Below, piece after piece: positions 7,019 to 14,363 of a stretch of DNA of 20,820 nucleotides (position 1 is its first letter; every line of letters starts with the position of its first letter). Source of the DNA: Desulfobacterales bacterium (lineage in GTDB: Bacteria > Desulfobacterota > Desulfobacteria > Desulfobacterales > DAOWNP01); NCBI GenBank assembly GCA_030149595.1, contig JASFBI010000001.1, forward strand, positions 1 through 20,820. The letters run 5' to 3'. The notes beneath the pieces are model-generated. The model saw only the letters and a list, made by a program, of their open reading frames with translations. It ran no database searches and had not been told where the DNA came from. The position numbers and the translations under genes are program-made.

Positions 7019-8863
7019 TTATCCGCCAAAGGACGAGTCAGCAATGTCCACAGCAGCGCTTTTTAATTTTGTAATAGCATCTATTTTTCCTAAGGTTACA
7101 GGAAGAATAGAGTTGATAAAAAAATCAGCAGATTTTAACTGCCCATCATAATAGGAAGCATTTTTATTGCTTTTAACTTTTTCTTTAATTTTTTCAGCAT
7201 CTAAACTGCCAGCAATTTTCTCAAGTTTTTTCGCAGAAATAGTTGCTCTCCACAACAACATCCATGCCATTGTCATATCTCCTGATACTTCAAGAAATGG
7301 ATGGGCCAAAGCAAATGCATGTTCAACATTTTTTGATCCGGCTGTTTTACCAAGAAGTAAAGCAGCTTCAATGGTTTTATCATAAACTGCTTCAAGAGTA
7401 TCTGCCAAACCAGAAAGAATATTTGTCTCTTTTGCTTCATCAATGGTTTTTTTAATATGAGAGAGGAAAAATTTAAAGGATTCGCCTTTATTTAATCCAA
7501 GTTTACGGCCCAACAAATCCATGGCCTGAATACCATTGGTTCCTTCATAAAGCATAAATATTCTGCAATCTCTAAATAACTGTTCAGCAGGATAATCTTT
7601 GGTAAAACCATAACCTCCGTAAATCTGAACACCATGGCTTGTTACCTCAAGGGCCTTATCTGTAATGTAACCTTTAACAATAGGTGTTAAAACCTCAATA
7701 AGCCCTGAAAGTTCTGCTTTTTCCTGATCATCATCCGAAATTTTTATTTTATCATAACACAAGCCGGTAAAATAAATAAGGCTACGCATCCCTTCAGTAA
7801 AAGACTTCATAAGCATAAGTTGTCTTCTGACATCTGGATGTTTGATAATAGCCACAGATTCCCCACGGGGATCTGTCAGACTCTTGCTCTGCACTCTCTC
7901 CCTTGCATAATTTAAAGCATGCATATATGCTGCAGTAGAAACTGAAAAACCCTGTAATCCAACAAGATGTCGGGCTTCATTCATCATAACAAACATATTA
8001 CGCATACCCTCATTTTCTTTACCAAGAAGAGTACCTATACATTCATTTTTTCCTCCAAGGGTAAGCGAGCATGTACTGTTTCCATGAATACCTGTTTTTT
8101 CCTCTATTCCAGTACATACAACATCATTAAATTCTCCAAGACTCCCATCATCATTTACTCTATATTTGGGAACAAGAAAAAGAGAGATCCCTCTTGTTCC
8201 TTCAGGAGCACCTTCAACACGGGCGAGAACAGGATGAATAATGTTTTTTACCAGATCGTGATCTCCACCTGAAATAAAAATTTTTGCACCGGTTATGGAA
8301 TAAGTTCCATCATCATTTTTTTTTGCAGATGTTGTTAAAGCACCAACATCAGAGCCTGCCTCAGATTCAGTGAGCAGCATTGTACCTGACCACTCTCCTG
8401 AATACATTTTTCCTAAAAAAAGTTCTTTTTGTTTTTCTGTTCCGAACTCTTCTACCAGCTTTCCAGCTCCATGGGTCAATCCATTGTAAAGCATAAAAGC
8501 ACAATTTGCCCCTGTAAAATATTCACTTGCTGCAAGAGACACTGTTTTGGGCATACCCTGACCACCTACTTCAGGATCATCAGCCATGGCAAGCCACTCT
8601 CCTTCTCTGTATATTTTATAAGCTTTGTGAAATCCTTTGGGTACGCTAACCTTACCATTTTCAAATTTACACCCTTCTTTATCTCCAATCTCTTGCAAGG
8701 GTAAAAGCTCCTTTACTGCAAGATTTCTCGCTTCTGAAACAATAAGATCAACCGTTTTTTTATTAAACTCAGCAAACTTTTCATGTTTTGTAAGTTTTTC
8801 AACTTCCATCTGTTCAAATAGTACAAAATCCACATCTCTACGATCAGAAATAACCTGTGCCAT
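7019..8863 (-). CDS. Acyl-CoA dehydrogenase, long form with C-terminal extension
   Basis: This is a 614-residue FAD-dependent acyl-CoA dehydrogenase that introduces the alpha-beta double bond into an acyl-CoA and normally passes electrons to ETF. The order is an N-terminal helical domain, the middle beta domain with MLLTESEAGSDVG (about 162-174) and TGAKIFISGG (191-200), and the second helical domain with QIYGGYGFTKDYPAEQLFRD. LYEGTNGIQ follows, where E440 aligns with the catalytic glutamate of medium-chain enzymes. About 150 further residues form the C-terminal extension seen in the ~600-residue subfamily. The ATG at 8863-8861 has AAAGGA ten bases upstream. It seems to be transcribed alone, since no etf, thiolase or hydratase gene adjoins it. 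Substrate chain length cannot be read from the sequence. The N-terminus MAQVISDRRDVDF is, as I recall it, characteristic of Desulfobacterales paralogues. Confidence 0.93.
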   Translation of the reverse strand: MAQVISDRRDVDFVLFEQMEVEKLTKHEKFAEFNKKTVDLIVSEARNLAVKELLPLQEIGDKEGCKFENGKVSVPKGFHKAYKIYREGEWLAMADDPEVGGQGMPKTVSLAASEYFTGANCAFMLYNGLTHGAGKLVEEFGTEKQKELFLGKMYSGEWSGTMLLTESEAGSDVGALTTSAKKNDDGTYSITGAKIFISGGDHDLVKNIIHPVLARVEGAPEGTRGISLFLVPKYRVNDDGSLGEFNDVVCTGIEEKTGIHGNSTCSLTLGGKNECIGTLLGKENEGMRNMFVMMNEARHLVGLQGFSVSTAAYMHALNYARERVQSKSLTDPRGESVAIIKHPDVRRQLMLMKSFTEGMRSLIYFTGLCYDKIKISDDDQEKAELSGLIEVLTPIVKGYITDKALEVTSHGVQIYGGYGFTKDYPAEQLFRDCRIFMLYEGTNGIQAMDLLGRKLGLNKGESFKFFLSHIKKTIDEAKETNILSGLADTLEAVYDKTIEAALLLGKTAGSKNVEHAFALAHPFLEVSGDMTMAWMLLWRATISAKKLEKIAGSLDAEKIKEKVKSNKNASYYDGQLKSADFFINSILPVTLGKIDAITKLKSAAVDIADSSFGG

Positions 8864-9008
8864 GTTCTTTTAATCCTTTCTAATAAAACTTTTCTACCAA
8901 ACTATTATCCATAACAAACGAAACAAATATAAAAAATCTCCCTTATCAAATCACCTTGCCTTAAATGACTTTATCCGGAAAAAACTGTAACTAATTGAAA
9001 ATTAAAGC

Positions 9009-9033
9009 TTCATATTAAACTTCATAATATGAA
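9009..9033. promoter_or_regulatory. Operator-like dyad upstream of the acyl-CoA dehydrogenase
   Basis: TTCATATTA (9009-9017) and TAATATGAA (9025-9033) are perfect inverted copies separated by seven bases, about 145 bases upstream of the dehydrogenase start. The size and symmetry suit a dimeric repressor such as a TetR-type fatty-acid regulator, but no regulator gene is adjacent and A+T-rich DNA yields such dyads by chance. The regulatory role is inference. Confidence 0.35.
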
Positions 9034-9062
9034 ACCAAATGAAAAGAACTGTATGAACAGCA

Positions 9063-9159
9063 TAAGACCTTTGAACAACTCCCTTTTTAATGAATCTATT
9101 CTAACAGGTTGATTTTATTAGAGAGCCTTTCTTGAAATTACTATTATTCAAAGGTCTCA
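9063..9159. mobile_element. 97-base palindromic MITE-like element
   Basis: The outer ends are inverted repeats: AGACCTTTGAA at 9065-9075 and TTCAAAGGTCT at 9147-9157 are perfect 11-base complements. Counting the flanking bases, 14 of 16 positions match. The ~70-base interior has no ORF. The size, sharp terminal repeats and lack of coding sequence suggest a non-autonomous transposable element. I could not define a target-site duplication, and a regulatory stem-loop remains possible. Confidence 0.45.
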
Positions 9160-9216
9160 GTATATAATTAGATGGGGTATAAAAAAGAAAAGGTATTGTT
9201 TATTTCCTGATTTTTC

Positions 9217-9235
9217 AAAAAACATTAAGTTTTTT
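9217..9235 (-). terminator. Possible weak terminator after tRNA-Gln
   Basis: On the minus strand the last base of the tRNA CCA end runs into AAAAAAC-TTAAT-GTTTTTT, a seven-base-pair stem with its T-run in the 3' arm. An all-A:U stem is a weak terminator, and its position directly at the CCA end could also be chance. Confidence 0.3.
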
Positions 9236-9308
9236 GGCTGAGAGACTAGGATTCGAACCTAGATTAACGGGACCAGAACCCGTCGTCCTGCCGTTAGACG
9301 ATCCCTCA
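9235..9308 (-). tRNA. tRNA-Gln (anticodon CUG), CCA encoded
   Basis: Folding the minus strand gives a full cloverleaf of 74 bases. The acceptor stem TGAGGGA pairs with TCTCTCA (one G:U). The D arm includes CTAACGGCAGG. The anticodon stem ACGGG/CCCGT holds the loop TTCTGGT, giving anticodon CUG. The T arm CTAGGTTCGAATCCTAG is standard. The discriminator is G and the CCA end is genomic. The U1:A72 first pair is the feature bacterial GatCAB uses to recognise tRNA-Gln, which fits the indirect route of Gln-tRNA formation. It lies 49 bases downstream of gltX on the same strand. Confidence 0.95.
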
Positions 9309-9357
9309 GCAACACATTCTAATTATATAAAATTTTCATTTTAGTCAATAAAAAAAA

Positions 9358-10761
9358 CTATCTTTTTTCATCTATATATAATACAGCATTTTTAAGCCTT
9401 TTTAACACCCTTTCTCTCCCCAAAACTTCAATAAGCTCAAAAATTCCTGGACTTACACTTTTCCCAGTAAGGGCGACTCTCACAGGTTGAGCAATTTTAC
9501 CAAATTTTAAACCTGTTATATCCATCACTTTTTTAAACGCCTGTTCCTGGTTTTTTTGAGTATAAGATGCAATCTGTTTTAGTTCATCAATAAGAAGATT
9601 CAGGCAGTCATAAACGATAGGCTTTAAAAATTTCTCTGCTGCTTTTTTGTCATAATCTATATCGTTCTCTAAATAAAAAAGAGCTCCATCTGCCATTTCC
9701 AAAAGAGTTTTACTTCTTTTATTAAGAGTGCCTGCAATTGCTGATAAATAAGATGAATCTATCTCATCAGTATGTCTCTCCTCTAAAAATGGCTTTAAAC
9801 AAGCTGATGTTCTCTCTATAGAAGCAGCTTGTATATGTTCAGCATTTAATGATAAAAGTTTTTCAGGATCAAAAATACTGGGAGATTTGCCTATGTTTTT
9901 TATATTAAACTTTTTAATCAAATCATCTTTTAAAAAAAATTCATCATCTCCATGGGACCAGCCAAGCCGGACAAGGTAATTAATTAACGCTTCAGGCATA
10001 TACCCCATGTCCCGGTATGCAGTAACAGACATTGCACCATGCCTTTTGCTGAGACGGGTGCGATCTTTTCCAAAAACCATGGGGACATGACCGTAAACTG
10101 GCAGCATACACCCCAATGCCTTATACAAAGCTATCTGCTTTGGAGTATTGCTTACATGGTCATCTCCTCGAAGTACGGTGTTTATTCCCATGGTAATATC
10201 ATCAACTACAACTGCAAAATTATACATGGGCATACCATCGCTTTTCTGGATAATAAAATCATCAATTTCCGAGTTCTGAAACAGAATACTCCCTTTTATA
10301 ACATCTTCCACAACTGTTGTTCCAAAACTATCTGATCTAAAACGAACAACAGCTTTTTCAGAGTTTTTCAAACCCTTATCACGACAAGTCCCATCATACC
10401 TTGGTGTTTGCCCTGATGCTTTAGCTGCCTCTCTCATCGTTTTTATTTTTTCAGGTGAACAGGTACAGTAATAAGCATCTTCAGAATCCAGTAACTTTTT
10501 TATGTATTCCTTATAAATATCAAGCCGTTCAGACTGATAAAAAGGCCCGTCATCCCAATCTATCCCCAACCAGTCCAATGCTTTAAAAATAGCATCTACA
10601 GATTCTTTAGTTGACCTCGCAAGATCTGTGTCTTCTATTCTCAGTACAAATCGTCCATTCTTGCTACGAGCATACAACCAGTTAAACAGAGCTGTTCTTG
10701 CTCCACCCAAATGCAGATAGCCAGTCGGACTAGGTGGAAATCTGGTAATAATTTGATCCAT
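9358..10761 (-). CDS. gltX: Glutamyl-tRNA synthetase
   Basis: This class I synthetase charges tRNA-Glu and, if non-discriminating, also tRNA-Gln for later amidation. The 467-residue protein has the HIGH-type motif HLGG at 17-20 inside PPSPTGYLHLGGARTALFN, and the KMSKS equivalent RLSKRHG from residue 236. Zinc-type cysteines lie at about 99, 101 and 126. The alpha-helical anticodon-binding domain fills the C-terminal half. I chose the ATG at 10761-10759, nine bases after AAGG. The GTG nine codons upstream has no ribosome binding site and would add residues ahead of the usual start. Sequence alone does not show whether it is discriminating. The adjoining tRNA-Gln raises the question. Confidence 0.96.
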   Translation of the reverse strand: MDQIITRFPPSPTGYLHLGGARTALFNWLYARSKNGRFVLRIEDTDLARSTKESVDAIFKALDWLGIDWDDGPFYQSERLDIYKEYIKKLLDSEDAYYCTCSPEKIKTMREAAKASGQTPRYDGTCRDKGLKNSEKAVVRFRSDSFGTTVVEDVIKGSILFQNSEIDDFIIQKSDGMPMYNFAVVVDDITMGINTVLRGDDHVSNTPKQIALYKALGCMLPVYGHVPMVFGKDRTRLSKRHGAMSVTAYRDMGYMPEALINYLVRLGWSHGDDEFFLKDDLIKKFNIKNIGKSPSIFDPEKLLSLNAEHIQAASIERTSACLKPFLEERHTDEIDSSYLSAIAGTLNKRSKTLLEMADGALFYLENDIDYDKKAAEKFLKPIVYDCLNLLIDELKQIASYTQKNQEQAFKKVMDITGLKFGKIAQPVRVALTGKSVSPGIFELIEVLGRERVLKRLKNAVLYIDEKR

Positions 10762-10866
10762 ATTTAATGACCTTATTTTATCTTTCACTTTTTATTAAAA
10801 TCTATACAAAAACTTAAAAAAATAATTAACACAATATTAAAAGCAAAACAAGATCTGATATTACAC

Positions 10867-10896
10867 TTGCTTTTTCTTTATACCACCTGATATAAA
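10867..10896 (+). promoter_or_regulatory. Putative promoter of the small lipoprotein gene
   Basis: TTGCTT at 10867-10872, an 18-base spacer and TATAAA at 10891-10896 lie about 52 bases before the lipoprotein ATG. The -10 matches five of six consensus bases. The -35 is weaker. No clear promoter could be fixed for gltX in the other direction. Confidence 0.35.
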
Positions 10897-10948
10897 GATT
10901 AAATTTATAATACAAATACATTTATATTAATTAAGGTAAGGTTGTTTT

Positions 10949-11146
10949 ATGAAAAAATTAATACTATTTTTAACAGTTGCTGTTATGATAATGATATCTG
11001 CCTGTTCAGACAATAAAGCAGAAAAAAGCAGTGCTGCAAAAACAGCAAAGCAGATAACAGATAAAATTCTTGATCCTATCAATAAAGCTAAGGCAGTTAA
11101 AAAGCAACAGCAAAGCAAATATAAAGATATTAAAGATGTTGAATAA
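10949..11146 (+). CDS. Small predicted lipoprotein of unknown function
   Basis: This is a 65-residue protein with a lipoprotein signal peptide: basic MKK, a hydrophobic core to residue 15, and the lipobox ISAC with the acylated cysteine at 19. Residues after it are SDN, which do not match the classic Asp+2 inner-membrane retention signal, so outer-membrane placement is possible. The mature part is only ~47 residues, strongly charged, rich in lysine and glutamine, and probably helical. AAGG lies upstream of the ATG. I recognise no family. A hairpin encloses its stop codon. The gene sits alone between gltX (opposite strand) and rpmF, which has its own promoter, so its context gives no functional clue. 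Confidence 0.7.
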   Translation: MKKLILFLTVAVMIMISACSDNKAEKSSAAKTAKQITDKILDPINKAKAVKKQQQSKYKDIKDVE

Positions 11147-11162
11147 CAATATCTTTAATATC
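11126..11162 (+). terminator. Strong stem-loop enclosing the lipoprotein stop codon
   Basis: A 16-bp stem (GATATTAAAGATGTTG pairing with CAATATCTTTAATATC, one G:U on this strand) has a five-base AATAA loop that contains most of the TAA stop (11144-11146). There is no T-run on the plus side. It may protect the 3' end of a short abundant mRNA or terminate inefficiently. A T-rich run follows on the minus side. Confidence 0.5.
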
Positions 11163-11195
11163 ACTCAAAAAATAACAAGTATAAAAATTCTCTGA

Positions 11196-11224
11196 TTGAC
11201 ATAAAAAAAAAAAATTATTAGAAA
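11196..11224 (+). promoter_or_regulatory. Putative sigma-70 promoter for rpmF
   Basis: A perfect TTGACA at 11196-11201, a 17-base A-rich spacer and TAGAAA at 11219-11224 (four of six) lie about 38 bases before the rpmF ATG. The strong -35 and the terminator right after rpmF suggest a single-gene transcript. Confidence 0.5.
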
Positions 11225-11261
11225 GTTAAAGTTATTTACATTTTTATCTAGGAGATTATAA

Positions 11262-11444
11262 ATGCCAGTTCCAAAACGAAAAACCTCAAAATCAAAACGC
11301 GACATGAGACGTGCTCATCAAAAAATAAAAGGCACTACTCTTTCTAAATGCCCTTCATGCGGTGAGGCTAAAAAGCCACATCATATGTGTCTTTCATGCG
11401 GGACTTACAAGGGTAGGACAATTATCGAGAAAGACGAAGATTAG
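11262..11444 (+). CDS. rpmF: 50S ribosomal protein L32, zinc-ribbon form
   Basis: L32 is a small large-subunit protein near the exit region. The 60 residues start MPVPKRKTSKSKRDMRRAHQ, the hallmark L32 N-terminus, and hold cysteines at 30, 33, 43 and 46 in two CxxC pairs. This is therefore the zinc-binding (C+) paralogue type. AGGAG lies eight to nine bases before the ATG. In many proteobacteria rpmF begins the plsX-fab operon. Here a terminator directly follows it, plsX is absent and fabG comes 228 bases later. Confidence 0.97.
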   Translation: MPVPKRKTSKSKRDMRRAHQKIKGTTLSKCPSCGEAKKPHHMCLSCGTYKGRTIIEKDED

Positions 11445-11475
11445 TATTAAAAAAAAATAAAGTTTTAATATTTTT
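11445..11475 (+). terminator. Intrinsic terminator after rpmF
   Basis: Immediately after the TAG stop, TATTAAAA (11445-11452) pairs with TTTTAATA (11463-11470), followed by five T. The all-A:T stem makes it modest, but its position right at the gene end supports it. Confidence 0.45.
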
Positions 11476-11565
11476 AAGCTGTAAAGTTTACAGGTTTGTT
11501 TTATCTTTATTTTGAACAGTGTTTATTATAATGAAATCTATCAGCTTTTTATTAATATCTTTAAA

Positions 11566-11597
11566 ACAATTTTAAAATAAACACAATTTAAAATTGT
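11566..11597. promoter_or_regulatory. Inverted repeat in the fabG leader region
   Basis: ACAATTTTAAA (11566-11576) and TTTAAAATTGT (11587-11597) are perfect 11-base inverted copies around a ten-base centre, about 75 bases before fabG. No T-run follows, so it is not a standard terminator. An operator for a fatty-acid-synthesis regulator is possible but not shown. The low sequence complexity calls for caution. Confidence 0.3.
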
Positions 11598-11672
11598 GCA
11601 TGAAACTTATTATATTACTGAATATAATACAAATATAATTCACATTTTTATATAGAAGGCTGTAGGGGTAAA

Positions 11673-12419
11673 ATGTCTGATAGCGAAAAACAAGCTATAG
11701 TTGTAACAGGTGGGTCAAGGGGTATAGGCAGGGCAATATGCTTAAGTTTTGCATCTCCGGCAACCCATATATATTTCAACTACCTCTCTTCATCAGCATC
11801 TGCCGATGAAACAAAAAATCTAATAACTGAAGCCGGAGGCAGTTCAACAGCTATTAAAGTTAATATTACTTCAAGCACCGAGGTAAATGATTTTTTTAAA
11901 TACATTAAAGAACATGCCGGCAGAATTGATGTTTTGGTTAATAATGCCGGGATAACCAAAGATGGCCTGATTGTTCGAATGAAAGAAGCTGATTGGGATA
12001 GTGTAATAGATACAAATTTAAAAGGAGCTTTTTTATGCTCAAAAGCAGCCCTTAAAATAATGATCAGACAGCATTGTGGTTCTATAATAAACATCTCATC
12101 TCTTGTGGGTATTTCCGGTAATGCAGGACAAGCGAATTATGTATCTTCCAAAGCAGGCCTCATAGGATTAACCAAAGCCATTGCCAAAGAGGTTGCTTCA
12201 AGGAATATTACTGTGAATGCTGTTGCGCCTGGTTATATTGAGTCAGATATGACAGAAAATCTGTCAGATAAAATAAAAACTGAACTAGTTAAACAAATTC
12301 CCTTAGGCCGGGTAGGTACACCCCAGGAAATTGCCCATGTTGTTAACTTTTTGGCCTCAAAAAAAGCAAGATATATAACAGGGCAGGTAATTAATGTAAA
12401 TGGTGGTATTTATATTTAA
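11673..12419 (+). CDS. fabG: 3-oxoacyl-ACP reductase FabG
   Basis: This 248-residue short-chain dehydrogenase reduces 3-oxoacyl-ACP to 3-hydroxyacyl-ACP with NADPH in fatty acid elongation. It shows the Rossmann motif TGGSRGIG (12-19), NNAG (90-93), and the catalytic set N115, S142, Y156 and K160 (YVSSK). The C-terminal YITGQVINVNGG is typical of FabG. The annotation rests on acpP following after 22 bases and then fabF. SDR enzymes are hard to tell apart by sequence alone. A purine-rich AGGGG precedes the ATG. The residues after the glycine motif (SFASPATHIYFNYLSS) are a little unusual in lacking the common ARG pattern of NADPH-binding FabG. Confidence 0.9.
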   Translation: MSDSEKQAIVVTGGSRGIGRAICLSFASPATHIYFNYLSSSASADETKNLITEAGGSSTAIKVNITSSTEVNDFFKYIKEHAGRIDVLVNNAGITKDGLIVRMKEADWDSVIDTNLKGAFLCSKAALKIMIRQHCGSIINISSLVGISGNAGQANYVSSKAGLIGLTKAIAKEVASRNITVNAVAPGYIESDMTENLSDKIKTELVKQIPLGRVGTPQEIAHVVNFLASKKARYITGQVINVNGGIYI

Positions 12420-12441
12420 GAAAAAGAGGAGAATTTAAAAA

Positions 12442-12672
12442 ATGTCAATTGAAAATAAACTTATTAACATAATTGCAGATAAATTAGGAATTGATAAAAG
12501 TGAAGTTGTTTCGGAAGCATCGTTTATTAATGATCTTGGTGCAGATTCGCTTGATCTTGTTGAACTTATAATGACAATGGAAGAAGAGTTTGATATTGAA
12601 ATATCAGACGATGAAGCAGAAAAACTCGTTACAGTGAATGATGTAATAGAGTATGTTAATAAAATAGCATAA
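12442..12672 (+). CDS. acpP: Acyl carrier protein
   Basis: AcpP carries growing acyl chains on a 4'-phosphopantetheine arm. The 76-residue acidic protein has the modification motif DSL at 35-37 (serine 36) in the standard [11 protein letters not shown] helix start, and normal length. GAGGAG lies nine to ten bases before the ATG, a strong ribosome binding site fitting high ACP demand. A long stem-loop in the following spacer separates it from fabF. Confidence 0.97.
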   Translation: MSIENKLINIIADKLGIDKSEVVSEASFINDLGADSLDLVELIMTMEEEFDIEISDDEAEKLVTVNDVIEYVNKIA

Positions 12673-12681
12673 TATCTGCTA

Positions 12682-12734
12682 CATAATAATGTTCCAATAA
12701 AAACTAAATATTTTTTCAATGGAATGTTATTATG
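12682..12734 (+). ncRNA. Stem-loop in the acpP-fabF spacer (possible attenuator or 3' protector)
   Basis: CATAATAATGTTCCA (12682-12696) pairs along its whole length with TGGAATGTTATTATG (12720-12734). Thirteen pairs are standard and two are G:U, leaving a 23-base loop. It begins ten bases after the acpP stop and no strong T-run follows, so partial termination or protection of the abundant acpP message is the likely role (inference). It is not a separate RNA gene as far as I can see. Confidence 0.45.
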
Positions 12735-12827
12735 CCAAATTTATTTTACTATAAGCACCTAAAATTATAATAAAGAATGAAGTAAATCTAATTTATTTTA
12801 TGTTTAATACTTAAAGGAGTAGTTCTT

Positions 12828-14069
12828 TTGAAAAAACGGGTTGTTATAACAGGTATTGGGCTAATAACTCCATTGGGAACTGGTAATGAAAAAACATGGG
12901 CAGGATTGTGCCAGGGAAAATCGGGTATAACTGAAATATCTAAATTTGACACATCTAATTTTAAAACAAAAATTGCAGGAGAGGTAAAAGATTTTTGTGC
13001 AGAAGATTTTTTAACATCAAAAGAGATAAAGCGTACGCTCCCATTTGTAGCTTTTGCAGTGGCTGCAGCCAGTATAGCAATAGAAGATTCAAATCTTACC
13101 ATTAATAGTTCAAGTAAACACAGAACAGGTGTTATAACAGGATGTGGTTTAGGTGGTCTTGAAATGATTGAGAAGACAAGCATAAGTTTAGAAAAAACAG
13201 GTCCTCGACGTGTAACTCCTTTTTACATACCCTCACTTATAAGCAATATGGCTCCGGGAACAATTTCGATTAAATTTGGAGCAACAGGTCCTAACCTTGC
13301 TATTACAACAGCATGTGCCGCAGGAACTCACGCCATAGGAGAGGCATATCAAACAATAAAACGCGGAGCAGCAGATACTATGATAACAGGAGGGGTTGAG
13401 GCTGTTATTACACCAACATGCATAGCAGGTTTTAATGCGTTAAAAGCTCTATCCACCAAAAATGATGATCCTGAAAAAGCATCCCGTCCTTTTGACAAAG
13501 ACAGAGACGGATTTGTTGTTGCTGAGGGCTCCGGAATATTGATACTGGAAACATATGAGAATGCTTTAAATCGAGGAGCAAAAATATACGGTGAAATAGT
13601 AGGATACGGCTCAAGTAGTGACGGATACCACATGACAGCTCCTGCTCCTGAAGGTAGTGGAGCTGCAAGATGTATGCAGAACGCATTAGATGATGCTGGT
13701 ATAACGCCTGATATGATAGATTATATTAATGCACATGGAACGTCAACTCCGTTAAATGATCTTTATGAAACCATGGCAATCAAAACTGTCTTTAAAGACC
13801 ACGCATACAAACTTGCCATAAGCTCCACAAAATCAATGACAGGACATCTTTTGGGAGGCTCTGGTGGAGTTGAAACTGCTTTTTCAGCATTAACAATAAA
13901 AAACAGTATTATTCCTCCTACTATAAATTTAGATAGTAATGATGAAAATTGTGATCTGGATTATGTTCCCCATACAGCACGCAAACAAAATGTAAATTAC
14001 GTTATGACAAACTCATTTGGTTTTGGAGGAACAAACGCTACATTAATAATAAAAAAAATTGAAGAGTGA
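12828..14069 (+). CDS. fabF: 3-oxoacyl-ACP synthase II FabF
   Basis: KAS II condenses malonyl-ACP with acyl-ACP in chain elongation. The 413-residue protein has the full triad at the same positions as the E. coli enzyme: C163 (TACAAGTHA), H303 (NAHGTSTPLND) and H340 (KSMTGHLLGGSG), and the C-terminal SFGFGGTNATL. I start it at TTG (12828), eight bases after AAAGGAG. The result MKKRVVITGIGLITPLG is the canonical N-terminus and no ATG is nearby. It closes the fabG-acpP-fabF cluster, with a strong terminator 28 bases downstream. Confidence 0.97.
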   Translation: MKKRVVITGIGLITPLGTGNEKTWAGLCQGKSGITEISKFDTSNFKTKIAGEVKDFCAEDFLTSKEIKRTLPFVAFAVAAASIAIEDSNLTINSSSKHRTGVITGCGLGGLEMIEKTSISLEKTGPRRVTPFYIPSLISNMAPGTISIKFGATGPNLAITTACAAGTHAIGEAYQTIKRGAADTMITGGVEAVITPTCIAGFNALKALSTKNDDPEKASRPFDKDRDGFVVAEGSGILILETYENALNRGAKIYGEIVGYGSSSDGYHMTAPAPEGSGAARCMQNALDDAGITPDMIDYINAHGTSTPLNDLYETMAIKTVFKDHAYKLAISSTKSMTGHLLGGSGGVETAFSALTIKNSIIPPTINLDSNDENCDLDYVPHTARKQNVNYVMTNSFGFGGTNATLIIKKIEE

Positions 14070-14096
14070 TATATTGTCTTTATTTTTTTCTCCCTG

Positions 14097-14125
14097 AACA
14101 ATCTCTTTAGGGAGATTGTTTTTTT
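14097..14125 (+). terminator. Intrinsic terminator of the fab cluster
   Basis: AACAATCTC (14097-14105) and GAGATTGTT (14112-14120) form a perfect nine-pair stem with a six-base loop and a run of T to 14125. A second arm, CTCCCT at 14090-14095, could pair instead with AGGGAG at 14109-14114. Confidence 0.85.
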
Positions 14126-14275
14126 CTATTGTAAAATCTTGTTTTAAATATAATAAACTCTTCAAAATATTATTTTTAAAAACTGAAAAAACCTTTCCCG
14201 TACATCTTCACATCCATTTTAAAATTAATTTTAAAAAATAAAAACAGACTTTTTAACAAACCATTAATTTTATTA

Positions 14276-14304
14276 TTGCGGTAATTAAAATAGATGGTTA
14301 TAAG
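14276..14304 (+). promoter_or_regulatory. Putative promoter of the rpiB-glyA-nrdR-rib operon
   Basis: TTGCGG at 14276-14281, a 17-base spacer and TATAAG at 14299-14304 (five of six) lie about 60 bases before rpiB. A start here is expected because a terminator closes the fab cluster upstream. The -35 is only half matched. The rest of the 14126-14363 spacer is A+T-rich and includes a self-complementary stretch at 14217-14236. Confidence 0.35.
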
Positions 14305-14363
14305 TATAGGTTGAACTTTTAATGTTGCTTTTTAAAATAACCAAATCAGCAAGGAGTTGATTA

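Larger units (their letters stand above)
8864..9234. other. 371-base spacer upstream of the acyl-CoA dehydrogenase
   Basis: No believable gene lies here. It contains the ribosome binding site of the dehydrogenase, a 25-base dyad (9009-9033), a palindromic element (9063-9159), and a short A+T hairpin abutting the tRNA 3' end, each listed separately. No convincing -10/-35 pair could be fixed for the dehydrogenase. Confidence 0.6.

Noticed and set aside
10762..10788. GTG start nine codons upstream for gltX
   Set aside because: No ribosome binding site, and it adds residues before the conserved RFPPSPTG start. The ATG at 10761 has AAGG at the right distance.
12435..12719. Serine-rich minus-strand open frame over acpP
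   Set aside because: It is the antisense of acpP and has the Ser/Ile bias of a mirror frame.
14217..14236. 20-base self-complementary A+T stretch upstream of rpiB
   Set aside because: It consists only of A and T runs, expected by chance in this composition, and has no loop or T-run of a terminator.
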